This document shows, in pieces, positions 11,383 to 22,984 of a DNA stretch of 64,000 nt. A model generated the notes under the pieces. The model worked only from the letters and a program-made list of their open reading frames with translations. It was not told where the DNA came from and made no database searches. Origin of the DNA: Sesamum alatum. Its lineage: Eukaryota > Streptophyta > Magnoliopsida > Lamiales > Pedaliaceae. The position numbers and the translations under genes were made by a program. Location: the NCBI GenBank assembly GCA_034509735.1, contig JACGWO010000004.1, forward strand, positions 14,303,395-14,367,394, written 5' to 3'. Numbering within the stretch: the first letter of the stretch is position 1; the number at the start of each line of letters is the position of its first letter.

Positions 11383-12311
11383 TGTAGACAAATTTTCGTG
11401 TTCCTGAATTTATTGAAACAAGAAAATATTACAAATAAGTTCTTGAATTTGATTTAAGTATTTGTGGGTGCGAGATCTCGACTTGAAACCTCTGATTCTT
11501 CTCTTCAAGAACGTGATCTTTGACGTCGGCAACTTCGGAGGTGAAACTATACGTTTGATCTCATTTGACTTTAACTTTGAATAACGTTAATTCGGGGGTC
11601 ATTGACTTGTTCCCGGATTAAACGCAATGGACTTGAAGATATTTGACTTGAATTTTGGATATGTCTTGGTGGATTTGAGACTTTGATCTTCCGCCAAGGT
11701 GGACTTCTGTCTTTATAACGTTAATTCGCCGGTTTTCAGACTTCTTGTCAAATTAAACGCTGACTTTGGACGATTTCCGTGACGAACGCCTTGAATCTTG
11801 CCTAAAACGCCGTGGATCTTCCTTGATTTGCGGTTGAGAGGATTTCGGGACTTCTTGAATGTTCTCTTATTTGTGTCTTCAATTGTATGTATGTGTTTTG
11901 AATGAGTTCCAAGGACCCCTTTATATAGCTATCAAAGAGGTAGAGTTGTAGTGAACTTGAACACTTATTTTGTATTATCTCTTTATTTTAATTTAACGAG
12001 ATAAATACATTAAATATTTGGACATGATTGGTCAAATTCAATATTATCTCTTTAATTTTCGTATTTTTCAAAGAGATAATATGAGAAATATTTGTCTTGA
12101 TTTGATTGGCCGAAACACCTCAATTTGGACACGTGTCGGTCGTTGATTTGATGATAAAATATATATTAAAATATCAATTAAATTAACTATTTATATTTGA
12201 AATTAATTTAGTAAATTCCAAAATATAAATGGAACATTATTATAATTGATAAATAATATATATTTTTCCACTTGTCGTCATTTGATTGGGAGGGAAAATA
12301 ATTTGTCTACA
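11383..12311 (-). repeat. Ty3-gypsy 5' LTR (929 bp)
   Basis: The block is bounded by TGTAGACAAAT at the left and ATTTGTCTACA at the right, an 11-base terminal inversion with TG/CA ends. On the minus strand it is followed by ATTTTGGCACGCCCGGTGGG, the leader motif seen after the 5' LTR of gypsy elements of this kind. The gag start at 11180 lies about 200 bases downstream. TATA-like AT-rich DNA is present near 11930. The 3' LTR is not in the window. Confidence 0.85.
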
Positions 12312-12507
12312 CTCTCATGTGAAAAAAACAATTAGCAAATAACCTCCATGTGTTTTGAAAAATTAAGTAAATTACCCCCTATCAAGGGAAAATACAGGAG
12401 GGTAATTTGTTTCATTTTAAGATCACAAGGGACAATTTACTAATTATTTTTTTATAGAGGATTTTTTATTTATTTTTTATATCACAGAGGGTAAATTGTA
12501 TTTATCC
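12312..12507 (+). mobile_element. MITE remnant cut by the gypsy LTR
   Basis: From 12316 the sequence follows the miniature element at 61705-61960 in order: the GTGAAAAAA-then-TTAGCAA block, GTGTTTTGAAAAA, the GGGTAATTTG segment, and the terminal GGGTAAATTGTATTTATCC at 12488-12507. Roughly the first 45 bases are missing, and the gypsy LTR abuts the break. The simplest reading is that gypsy inserted into this older MITE and the lost piece lies left of the window. Confidence 0.6.
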
Positions 12508-13414
12508 TACACGCGATGCGCACATAAGAAGCTTAATGCTGGTAAGTTGCTAAACTCCACTAATTCACGCTTTTCATTTTTGTCCCTTCTCATCGTGTCT
12601 ATTTCTCATCTTTTGTTCACTCCTTTTATTATTCCTATTAATATTTATATACTAGTCGTCGTGGTACATCGTTTTTATATGCATATACTAAATAATTTTT
12701 TACATTTTAAAATATATTATAAATAAAAGTAAAATATATAAACGAACACATCATATTAAAAAAGAAGTAAAAAAAAAGAAAAAACTAATTTATTAATTAA
12801 TATAAAATTTGAAAAATTGAATAAAATAGTTATCATATCAGTTGAGAGTTATTTTTAGCATTACAAAAAAGTGGTGCGACTGTGTCATTAACCGTCATTT
12901 GTGAATAAAAAAGGGGTTTCTTTTCTATAATAGTATAGATATTATAGATTATAAATAGTATAGATAACACCTTTTCTCTTTATAATAGTATAAATACATA
13001 ATAATATTTTTGGTAATTTTAAAATTTAATATTGCGGTGTATTTAACCGTCATTTATCAGTGAAAATAGGGTTTGTTTTATATAATAGTATAGATATAGA
13101 TAAATAAATATATTAACGGTCTGCATTTATATCCAACCGGTCAGGGCAAGTTTAGAGGATTTCTAGCAATTTGATAAAGTACTTAGCAAATAACTGTATT
13201 GAGCATAGTTAGTACAAGGGTGATACCTGTTTCAACACACAATTGGAATTTGTTTTACACATCTTTTCAACTACAGGTTCATGAAGGTGTTTTCCTGATC
13301 ATCAAAATCAATTCTGTTTCTAATGATAAGAAACTTCATAAGAAGTGAAAAACACAGATTTTACAGCAATACTTGGCATTCAGAATTCGGTTTCTCACAT
13401 TATAAATGACACAG
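12508..13414. other. AT-rich stretch, probably intronic to the CYP81 gene
   Basis: No coding is recognised. Two direct repeats of about 60 bases start near 12883 and 13037, each with TTAACCGTCATTT, a G-rich GGGTTT and TATAATAGTATAGATAT. The right end is a pyrimidine-rich run into the ACACAG splice acceptor of the P450 exon. Because CYP81-type genes usually have one intron just before the AGTDTS motif, this stretch is read as the 3' part of that intron. Confidence 0.5.
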
Positions 13415-14035
13415 GTTTTATTAATAGCCGGCACAGATACGTCAGCTGGAGCGATGGAATGGGTGCTATCTCTTTTGCTCAACCGTCCACATGTCCTCAA
13501 GAAGGCACAACTCGAAATCTACAATCACATTGGACACCACCGTTTGATAGACGAAGCAGACATTGCCGAGCTCCCATACCTACGCTGCATTGTGAACGAG
13601 GCGTTACGTCTGTATCCCACAGGCCCGTTGTTGGTCCCTCACGAGTCCACAGAGCAATGCACAGTTGGAGGCTACCGCATTCCAGCAGGCACTAATATGC
13701 TAGTGAACGCGTGGGCTATACACAACGATCCCAACAACTGGGAGGATAGCAGAGAATTCAAGCGAGAGAGATTTGAAGGGCTGGAAGGGAATAGGGATGG
13801 CTTCAAACTTATACCGTTTGGCTCAGGAAGGAGGGGTTGTCCCGGGGAGGCGTTGGCCGTACGGATGATGAGTTTTGGATTGGGATCGATGATTCAGTGC
13901 TTTGATTGGGAAAGAGTCGGGAAAGAATTAGTTGATATGACTGAAGGTTTGGGCATATCAATGCCGAAAGAAAAGCCATTGATGGCGTACTGCAGAGCAC
14001 GGCCTGTCGCAGCCAAGCTTCTTTCCCAGATTTAG
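13415..14035 (+). CDS. Cytochrome P450, CYP81-like, last exon only
   Basis: The exon encodes about 206 residues of a microsomal P450 oxygenase. In order are the I-helix AGTDTSAGAMEW, the K-helix ExxR (NEALRLYP), the PERF-region FKRERFEG, the heme loop FGSGRRGCPGE carrying the Cys ligand, and a C-terminus ending KLLSQI then TAG. It starts right after an ACACAG acceptor, at the place where CYP81-type genes usually have their single intron. The N-terminal membrane anchor and the first roughly 300 residues are absent from the window. The frame is open and all core motifs are intact, so it may be the end of a working gene whose exon 1 lies left of the window, or a 5'-truncated copy. The substrate cannot be inferred. 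Confidence 0.88.
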   Translation, partial: VLLIAGTDTSAGAMEWVLSLLLNRPHVLKKAQLEIYNHIGHHRLIDEADIAELPYLRCIVNEALRLYPTGPLLVPHESTEQCTVGGYRIPAGTNMLVNAWAIHNDPNNWEDSREFKRERFEGLEGNRDGFKLIPFGSGRRGCPGEALAVRMMSFGLGSMIQCFDWERVGKELVDMTEGLGISMPKEKPLMAYCRARPVAAKLLSQI

Positions 14036-14989
14036 ACTAACAGTGGTGGATTGTTGAGGAATATACTTATCGATGGCCAAAGCGTGAGGCAAGATTTGAT
14101 AGAAGTATGATAGGCAAAGTATGACGGAAGAGTGGCTATTTGTCGTATTAAGTTTACTTCCGTATTTGTATTGAAAGAAATGATATGGCCGGGGAAAACA
14201 TATATGCAGCGAAAATTAAAAAATAAAAATAAAACATACAAATTAAAAAACCATGTAGGGATTAAATCCATACTCCTCAGCGTTCAACACTAATTAAAAT
14301 TAAATAAATACATGTGGCTAGATTTGAAAACCGAAAAAGGCAAGGAAACGTAAATCCTGAATTTACCTCTTGTAGTTTGTTTTCAACGGTTGCAAGCTTT
14401 GTTCCAACCTTTCGGCTTTCATGCAAGGAGTAACGTAAGCCCTCTCTATTTTGTCCACAACACATTTCGAATCTCGTACACAAGGCCTTATTAGAAATCA
14501 GCATGTACTAGAGAAGAAAATCAAAACAATAAGTACTATTAATTAATACAACTGTTTTATTCTATATTCTTTTAACTTGTAACTTTTGCACGAAGAACAA
14601 ACAAGTTTTTAGAGATGAATGGAGAAGTGGACGACCACTTGAGGGAGGAGAAAGCAAGAGATGATAGCTGAGAGTGTCCACTTAGTTTCCAAAACTAATA
14701 CACACTACCACATGCACTTGCAGACAAGACTAATCAAATCATCCATGCGTGCATATAAGTCGTACATGGCTGAGTGGGGCTTCGGCTTGGATCATTAGAT
14801 GCAGGCTTGGGCTTGGGCTTGGGCTTGTTTTAGCTTAATTATTAAATTAATTCAAGTCCAGCTACGGCTACTGTCCTTTCATCAGTCATCTCTAGGCCTT
14901 ATTTCAGGACATGGAATTATATTTCGATTCTCTTCCTATATCAGACAACTGTGGATCAACTCTAATTCGTATCACTCCCTTTAATCAAC
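14036..14989. other. Region downstream of the P450 exon, no gene seen
   Basis: AT-rich sequence without recognisable coding. It contains a short GCTTGG tandem run at 14803-14829. Open frames here lack any family signature. The first part presumably includes the P450 3' untranslated region. Confidence 0.5.
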
Positions 14990-15445
14990 ATAGGAAACCC
15001 TTTTTTATTTAATTAACTGCCGTAGTCACAGGCTTTATTGAGCTAGATACAATTTTGAGAACACAGGAGATCGCTATTATCTCATAATAGGCGACGGATC
15101 CTTTCTTGGAAGTCAGTAGCCACTTTACGTGTTTCGACTGCTCAGGAACAGAGCTTATAATGAAAGCGTGGAAACACAACCACCTTTGCCAAGACCAAGA
15201 TACAACTGCCCGCGAAAGATACTACTGTGGATCCTCAAGTCTTAGCACTAATTCTTTAGGAATTTCAGTCAAATCGATCATGCCACTTGGGTTTTCATAT
15301 GACGATTCCCCGCAAATCAATTCAGTTGGCTTGACAATCCTTTTTCAATCACTCACTGATAATGTGTAGGCATCACATATCCGCAGTCAATAAAACATGA
15401 CACACATCTTATGAATACGTTAATTAGTACAAGTTTCAATAAAAC
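14990..15445 (-). repeat. Decayed copia LTR fragment
   Basis: The sequence follows 20108-20600 of the minus-strand solo LTR in the same order: TAGGAAAC, GGAGATC, GACGGATCCT, GCTTATAATGA, AAGATACA, ATCCTCAAGT, CATATGACGATTCC, then CAAGTTTCAATA. It is much more diverged than the other copies and has no LTR ends. It is an older fragment of the 2.3-kb LTR family. Confidence 0.7.
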
Positions 15446-16471
15446 CCACGATTTCCTTTCTCCAGATTTGCTAATATCTAACTTAGGAAACACTATTGTA
15501 ACAAACCTACATGACAAATATAATATAATATGATATATATATATATATATAATAACATACGAATGAGTTTTTTATAGAAGAGCACCTACGTTCCTGAGTT
15601 GCCAAAATAAGGTAACTTCCTTTCCTTCCGTTTCTTTTCTTTTCTTTTCTTTTCTTTTCTTTTCTTTCCCGATACCATCAATTAATTAATCATCTTTCCT
15701 AATTCATTTAACTACTTAATAATTGTGAAATGATGAGTGGATTAAATCACTGACATCCATTTTAACCCACCGTGTTTTATCGAACTAACTATAAATCTCC
15801 TTGTGTTATAAAAATAGGCAAAAGTCCTTTTTTATTTTGAAAAATTCGGCAAATAAAAATCTCATTACGTTAGCAATTGATGAAAAGTGTAATGCATGCA
15901 CAGTGGTGCGCTTGGTGGGGTGTTTATGATATTTTGGGCCCTATTTTTGGGTATTTTGGACAAAATAATCCCTATATTATGTTTAAAATTACCATGGTCA
16001 AAATTACTTGTTTTAACCTTATTTTAATGATTTTTCTTTTGCATTTCACCTCTTCTACAAATATAATTTTTTTCTTAACTATATTTATTGAAATATCAAA
16101 ATACCAATATATATATTATAAATTTATAACTTAAATTAAAAATTAAATTAAAATTACAATATTAAATATATACCAAAGTTCATTTATCAAATATAAATCT
16201 ATATGAATAATAACAATAATACTAATAAACTAATTTAAATTATTATTTAATTAAAATAATTTTAATAGATTATATTATTTTATGTGGAATAATACTTAAA
16301 TTTAAATTACTATTATATGTATTTGCAAATGATAATTTAATACTTTTTGGTACGATTTTTAAATTTAAATCAACTTTATTATCTATTTTTTAAAAAATTT
16401 AAAACTGGTCTAAACTTAATCTTGTTGATTTTATTTTAATTATTTTAATTAAACTTTGATTAAACAGTGTC
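15446..16471. other. AT-rich stretch with microsatellites
   Basis: Nothing coding is seen. It has a (TA)n run at about 15533-15550 and a (TTTTC)n run at about 15631-15667, followed by strongly AT-rich DNA to the start of the GC-rich repeat block. Confidence 0.6.
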
Positions 16472-16679
16472 GTTGTCGCCCACAACAGCTTTGGACGATG
16501 CGACGCCATCGCTTAGTGTCTAGGCAGCATCATTGTCGCCCAAATCTGATCTGGGCGACGGGACGTTGCTTAGATGGGGGGCGACGGCATCGCCCCTTTT
16601 TGCGGAGGTGCGTTGTTGTCGCCCAGATCTGATCCGGGCGACACGACACCACCAGATTGGGGGCGACGATAGTGTCGCC
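16472..16679. repeat. GC-rich imperfect repeats with GTCGCCC...GGGCGAC hairpins
   Basis: The motif TTGTCGCCC recurs near 16473, 16533 and 16615. In the second and third units it is followed by AATCTGATC or GATCTGATC and GGGCGAC, so each forms an inverted pair. Further GGGCGACG copies lie between them. The block stands out from AT-rich DNA on its left, and its last bases (TCGCC) are the target of the solo LTR. The GC-rich sequence resumes at 20868. Confidence 0.65.
16675..16679. repeat. Target site duplication TCGCC, left copy
   Basis: TCGCC lies immediately left of the minus-strand solo LTR and is repeated exactly at 20868-20872. Confidence 0.88.
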
Positions 16680-19125
16680 TGAAGGAAAGCGGATCGGCCC
16701 GGGAACACGGCGGAAGTGCGGTGGAGATTAGAACGTGCGGAATAAAATAATTTAAATCGCGTTCAAGGGGTGTTCCCTTGAACGTTCCTAGGCTATCGGT
16801 GTATAAACGCAAAATATAAACATATACAAAATAAATAAGCGTTCGTGGCTATAAAATAAAGAAGAAACCGAGAGCATAAATATAAATCGGAATACCTTTC
16901 TTGATTTTTTATTTTGATCGGCTACACGCGTTGATTCCCCCGACATTCGTGTTAGAATAGGTGACCATGTAAGCCAATTTTGGCAGGAATATGTAACCTA
17001 TGTCTAGACAATTCTTTGGTATTTGATAAAACATTTATGAATAAAGAAGTGAAAATTCATATGGCAATACTTTGTTTACATTCACTTATATCTGCATTTA
17101 CATTTCTGTTCACTACGCAAACAAAGCCCACGGACTGAGTAACGATTTCGGGGACTGGGACTACGCTTGGAGGTAGGTCCATGAAATCAGTCTCACCGAA
17201 TCAGTCCGGAAATCTCCAAGTCAAGGAATCCCGAAAATGGGTACCGGGATTCCCTTTGAGACTTGCACTAAGCATCTTCTGTCGTATTTCATCGACGAGT
17301 GACGAAGGTCGTCTAAGCAGTGTTAGTGGGTCAGCATGCTAGGAAGCAGCTGACTGAGGTGACTCGCGGGAACCGTCTTACGGAGGACCTTGAGTATGGT
17401 CAGCAAGGTATGACGTGTATTCCTGGTTCCAACGGTACAGGCCAAGTCCTTTGACTTGAGGAACTGCTGAGTTTACCTGTGCATCAGGTCTGTATCTTAG
17501 ATATGGTGAGAGATTGCCAAAATACTCTTGAGTAGTCATAAGCCATGTCTAGTGCAGCTCGGGTGTACAAAGTGACAGTAGTTTCCAAGAAAGGATCTGT
17601 CTCCTGTCAAAAGGTATTGACAGTTGAGTCTCATGTATACTCTGTGTCTTGTCCCTGAAATCTGTGGCCACAGTGACTGAACAGAAGGGAAAGGTTTCCC
17701 TTGAGGCATTTAGTAAGGACAGACCGACACTTAGGTCCAAAATGGGTACCTGCATTTTTCGTGTCCTAGACCCTAAGTGATGAGACCGAAGATAGAAGGA
17801 CAAGTGTACTGTTAGAGCCTAAATGTTCATCCCCGAATATTTCACCTAGTCTCTAGTGCCATGGACCGTTGCTAGATGACCACCCATGGTAACGGGCGGA
17901 TTCTAGGAATCCGACCAAGTCTAGCTGAATGGTGAACCTAAAGAGTCACACACTATCCACACACACACTTAGTATTTAATTTGGAATTAAATATTGGAGT
18001 AAAGGAATGATTAAATTAGATTTAATCGGGTCCTATATTTTCTTGGAGAAATTAATTCCTTCTATTTGATAAAGGGAATTAAATTAATAAATAGGATTTA
18101 TTAAAGGGTTGATTTAATGGGCTTAGAATAAATAATAATATTTATTTATTATATTATATTATATTTATTCTTTTAGCCTTTTGGAATATTTAATGGGATT
18201 TAAATATTCCATTAAATTAAAATCAACGGTTGAGATGGAAAGGGGAGATGGAAGGCTAGGATTCGTTTGATAGGTCAAAATCCTAGTCAAATTAGAGTTC
18301 TTAGAGTTGGAGTTTAAAGAGGATTAAACTCCTCCTCTATATAAACCTCTAGCCTCCAAACAATTGAAGGATGATGATTCTTGAAAACACACACAACACA
18401 CACTCTCCCCTCTCCTACCTCTCGTCCACCCCTCTCTCTCTCTCCAACAAGAAAATATAATTTTCTTAGTTCTTTTGTTCTTGGAACATTAGAACTTAGA
18501 TGAATCAATACCGTTAATTGATAACGTGTTGTTGATTCATCCACTCCAAAAATTATACACTTGTTCGTTGCTAGCACGACGTGCAAGATACGTGGGTGGA
18601 TCGTGTGTCACGATTTGGAGGGTCTCAAGAACGAGATCTCGGTGCAAAACGGGGAACAACGCGAGTAGCCGTTGAAGACGAAAACGACAACGGGTAGGTC
18701 TCGTTTTACTTTTTCGTCCCTCTTTAATTTTCAACTCTCTGGCCTCCATGATTTCTTTACACGTTATATGATCATGAGATACACCGAACGCCCGGGAACC
18801 TCAAGGGCACACCCCTTGAGCGTGTACTTTTAAATTTAAAGCATGCTTTAATTTTTGTATGTTTATTTTTATCGCGCTTCAGCATTCGCACAATTCCCGG
18901 GACGATCCACCGATTTCTTTCAGGCCCATGTGAGGTCCCAACGTAGAGACCCTCTAACGTAATCCACACCACACCGGGAGAGATCTTATTTTTCTTGCTA
19001 GAAAAAAACAGATCTAGAGGATGAAATCAAAGAAGAGATTACACTATCAAATTAGTATTCCTTCTTGATCTTACTTTGTTCTTCAATTGATCCTAGATCA
19101 ATGAAGCAACAAAGAGGATTTAGAG

Positions 19126-19156
<31 letters not shown>

Positions 19157-20867
19157 TGTATGGAGAGTTTTCATCTTTTTCCTAGAAAAAGATGAATAAT
19201 GAAATTCATCTTACATAGGTGTTAGTATATACTCATATATATACACAATTAATGTGATTATTGGAATGGGTCTAGGTTCATCCAAGGATGTCTAGATACA
19301 TCCCAATCAATCACCATCAATTCTTCAATCAAGCCTACCATCTTTTAAGGTATGATCAAATCATACCAAAAGGGAAGGGCTTGATTGGAGTTGATTTGTC
19401 TCTTACCAAAAGAGACAAGTCAACTAACACCTAGCATCCAACATGGTCGATTTTTAATCCCTCCAAGGTGGCAATTTTCAGCCACGCTTATTTAGGGAAG
19501 AAGTCCAACTTCTTCCTATTCCATAAATGGAATTAACACACCTCTCGGGTCAAAAGTTAATGGACCGGGTTCTACCGTAATCCAATTACGACGAACTCAA
19601 TATTAAATCCAATTTAATATGATGTCCACCTAAATAATTCCCGTTGATCTTTTAATCCAATTAAAAGATCCAACATCTCAACTTTTCATATTAATCGATA
19701 AATCCTATTAACCGATTAAACGAGGGCCCGATACAATATCGGCCCGTCATCCAATGGACAATCCCTTAAGTAATCCAATTACTTATCATCCTCTGAAATT
19801 AACTCCAAGTCAATTCCTTCATCTCCTCGGTGATTTGTGTGTGACCCTTTAGGTTCACCCTCAGCTAGACTTGGGCTCGTGTCCAACAGGAGTCCGTCAC
19901 CATGGGTAGCCGTCTAGCAACGGTCCATGGCACTAGAGGTTAGGTGAATGTTGGCGTGAACATTTAGGCGCCGATTCCGTACGGGTACGGTCCTACTGTC
20001 CACCGTCACCCAGCCTTAATCTAGGGTATGGAATTGGGCGGCGGTTCCCATCCTTGACTAGGCAACTATGCTTCATACCCGAGATGCGTTTCCTCTATCG
20101 ATCGACGTAGGAAACTCTTTCCTACTCAATCAATTGCTATAGCCATAGACTTTCAGAGTCTAAACCATCTCATAGTGTATAGGAGACATCACCGTCATGT
20201 ACTGACAGGGGACAGATCCTATCTTGGAGTCTACCGTCCTTGCTACATACTCCAACTGCACTGGACAAGGCTTATAATGACCATCTTACAGAATGATCAC
20301 CTCTCGCGCAGATCCAAGATACAGTCTTCATATGCACGTGACTGCGATGATTCCTCAAGTTCGAGGACTAATCCCGTACGATCGGAACCGGGAATTCCAG
20401 TCATACCGACCAAGCCTCCAAGGCTTCCATATGACGATTCCCGCGAGTCACTTCAGTCAGTCGACCACCTTGTCAACTAACCCACTAAAATTGCATAGAC
20501 GACCTTCATCTGTCGCCGATGAAACTCAGCACTCACCCAATGAATGCAATACTTAGTGCAAGTCTCAATAGGACACTCGATGCCCAGTCTCGAGGTCCTC
20601 GACTTGGAATGTTTCAGACTAACCCTCAGAAGTTGGTTTCATAGCCGACATCCAATGCGCAGCCCAACTACATGGGTTATCCAATTGGTCTGTGGACATT
20701 TGTTGTGACGTTGAAACGCCGTTCAACATTAGTAGTAAGCACAACAAACACAGTGCCAAGTGATGAATACTTACTCTATTCATCAGAATAATATTGTATT
20801 AATAAAGATTGGTGAATAGTTCCCAAAATCATCAATCTAATTGGCTTTCTGGTCACCTATTCTAACA
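16680..20867 (-). mobile_element. Solo LTR of the 2.3-kb copia family, carrying a nested LTR
   Basis: Read on the minus strand it starts TGTTAGAATAGGTGACC at 20867 and ends CCGCTTTCCTTCA at 16680, with a perfect 5-bp duplication TCGCC outside. Without the nested LTR it is about 2.2 kb, matching the 5' LTR at 3030-5345 in order and ends. No internal region is present, so it is a recombination product. An (AG)n run lies at 19129-19156. Confidence 0.9.
16950..18922 (+). mobile_element. 2.0-kb copia LTR nested in the solo LTR
   Basis: It starts TGTTAGAATAGGTGACCATG and ends CCGATTTCTTTCA, and is nearly identical to the solo LTR at 7405-9404. The flanks are ATTCG and GGCCC, which do not match, so no target duplication supports a simple insertion. 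A TATA-like CTATATAAACC lies near 18337-18347. It has no internal region. It could be a solo LTR whose flanks were later deleted, or a product of recombination between two elements. Confidence 0.85.
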
Positions 20868-20872
20868 TCGCC

Positions 20873-22690
20873 GTCGTTGCCCCCCAATGCAGGTGGCGGT
20901 GGCGGGGTGTGGAGGGGAGAGGGGGTAGAGGCGGTGGGGGAGGATAGGGGGGTAGGCAGTGAGGGGGCAAGGGGGGGGGGATCAGTAGGCCTTTCGATGA
21001 GCGGGTATAATTACCCTACAAGGACCTGGAACTGGACCCCATAAATATCCATAGTTGTTACTTATGTGTTTTACCCAAACCCAACCCACAGAATACCCGT
21101 TAGGTCTGACCATCTTATACCCAAAATAATTGGGTCCATTATGGGTCTTACCAATTGGGTCTTACACATATTAAAATGAATAAATCAATTATGCGTGTCT
21201 TTTTGTAAATGATATCCCCAAAATATAGTACTAAATTAATTTATTAAATATATTTCATGAACTTGCTATCAATAAATTAAATTAAAACTAATTTAAATTT
21301 TTAACATGTGCAGATTGAATATCGTTAAAATATATATAGCGATCTTGACTTTGTTCAAATAATGGATCATTATTAATCAATTACACATCGACATAGATCC
21401 GATATAGGAATGTAAATTAAATAACCAATAGGATAAAAGGTACGATAATTATATTTTAACTTTAGAATGATTTTTTTATTGATTTTAAAATGCGTTCAAC
21501 TTTCATTTCACGAGTTATTTATAATTCAATTAAAACAAATTTTATTAGTACCATATATTGGTTGAGCTTGGCTTATCACTTTACATTCAAATTAATTTTA
21601 TAAAAATTTAATTCACAGTTGTCACTATGAAAATAAAAATGAAAACTCTGGAAATTTTTTCAAAATATCAATAATTAAATATATATGTACAAAATTTAAA
21701 AATTTTACATGGCAAGTAAATCGACCCGATTGATTTATTAAAATTTTACAAGTTCAATGATTTTAAGTTAACGGATAATTATGAATTTTTATAGTATTAG
21801 CTTTTACCTATTTAAGACTAATACCTGCGGGTATTTTTTGGGTCTAGACCCTACCCATATCCAAAGTATTTATTTCAATAGGTATGATTCCGGGTTCGGG
21901 TCTAATATAAAATTAATGGGTCCAGATCTGGATTTAATTAATATAAAACTAATGGATCAGGATCCGAGTAATGCTGGCCCATTGATAGGTCTAGGGAGAT
22001 GGGGTAGACAGGGGGTGGGTTTGGGGGTGTTAGGTTTAATTTTTTTTTATTAAGTTTATATTAAATAATAATAATTTAATTTTTATAATTTATAGTTTGT
22101 ATATAATAAACTATATAAATTTGTTAAATCTGGACCTTCAATTTTTTGAGATCAACGGTTAAGATGAATTGATTAGATCCTACGACTTTTATTCATTCAA
22201 AAAAGATCCAACAGTCATTAAAATAAGGAATAATACGTAATAAGTAAGGGTATAACGGTCACTTTGTAAAAAAAATAACGGTATTAGTTATATTTAATAG
22301 AAATGGGTGGTTGAGCTACATTTAAGAAAAGGGGGGGGGGGGGGGGGTTAGCCTATTTTTAAAACATAAAGGATTTTTAGCTGAGTTTTCAAAATACGGG
22401 AGGGGTTTATGCTATTTAGCCTAAAGCATTTCTATCTTCTACTAATTAGTTTATTTACTTATTACTTAATGATTGATAGACTAATCAATTCAATCAATTT
22501 GTTCAGAGATAATTAATTGAAATAGTCAATTAAATCTTGATTTTCTAAGTATAATATAGTGAATTTATTAAATGAAATTCTTACTTTATATCATTTTACT
22601 ATTTAATCGAAAAATGTTTGATTATTTATATATTAGTAAATGGAAAAAATCCAAGTTGGGAATGATGCTTCCGCATGTCAAAAAATTTCT
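20873..22690. other. GC-rich block then AT-rich DNA, no gene seen
   Basis: 20868-21000 is G-rich (GGTGGCGGTGGCGGGG, long G runs) and continues the composition of 16472-16679 across the LTR insertion. From 21000 to 22100 there are loosely repeated GGGTCT/GGGTAT words on both strands, suggesting a decayed inverted-repeat element. A run of 17 G lies at 22331-22347. No family signature is found in any frame. Confidence 0.5.
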
Positions 22691-22984
22691 TTCAAGCAAC
22701 TAAATACACTGAACCCAAACTTTCCTCCTGTAACAGAATATCAAACAAATACTTCCATAGGAGGTGTGACAAAGGTATCACCATAATATGTTCATTTACC
22801 TTATGGCAAATAGCATAGGTTGAGCAATAACACAAATACAAAAAGCAAAAAATAAAGAGTACAACTCCCTTAAGATTATGCACAAAAAGAATGTGGAGAA
22901 GCACAACCTTACAAAAAGTAATATGTACCACTTTTAAAGACAGAAGATAGTACACTTTAGTTTCAAAGACTGAAGTCATTGAAA

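Larger units (their letters stand above)
1..12311 (-). mobile_element. Ty3-gypsy retrotransposon, 5' part, with nested copia insertion
   Basis: A minus-strand gypsy element runs from its 5' LTR (11383-12311) through leader, gag (10010-11180, continuing at 2638-3029), protease, spacer and RT, and leaves the window at position 1. The copia element 3030-9991 is inserted in its gag. Removing that insertion and one copy of the TCTTT duplication restores the adjacency of the gag pieces. All coding pieces carry stops or frameshifts. The 3' LTR and target duplication are outside the window, so its insertion site cannot be tested here. Confidence 0.85.

Noticed and set aside
15106..15369. 87-codon open frame
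   Set aside because: It lies in a decayed LTR fragment read antisense; the DNA similarity to 20108-20600 explains it.
20175..20556. Two overlapping open frames of 87-101 codons
   Set aside because: They are antisense readings of the solo LTR.
22331..22347. G17 run, with C15 at 6257 and G15 at 46009
   Set aside because: Homopolymers without supporting context; length may be unreliable in assembly.
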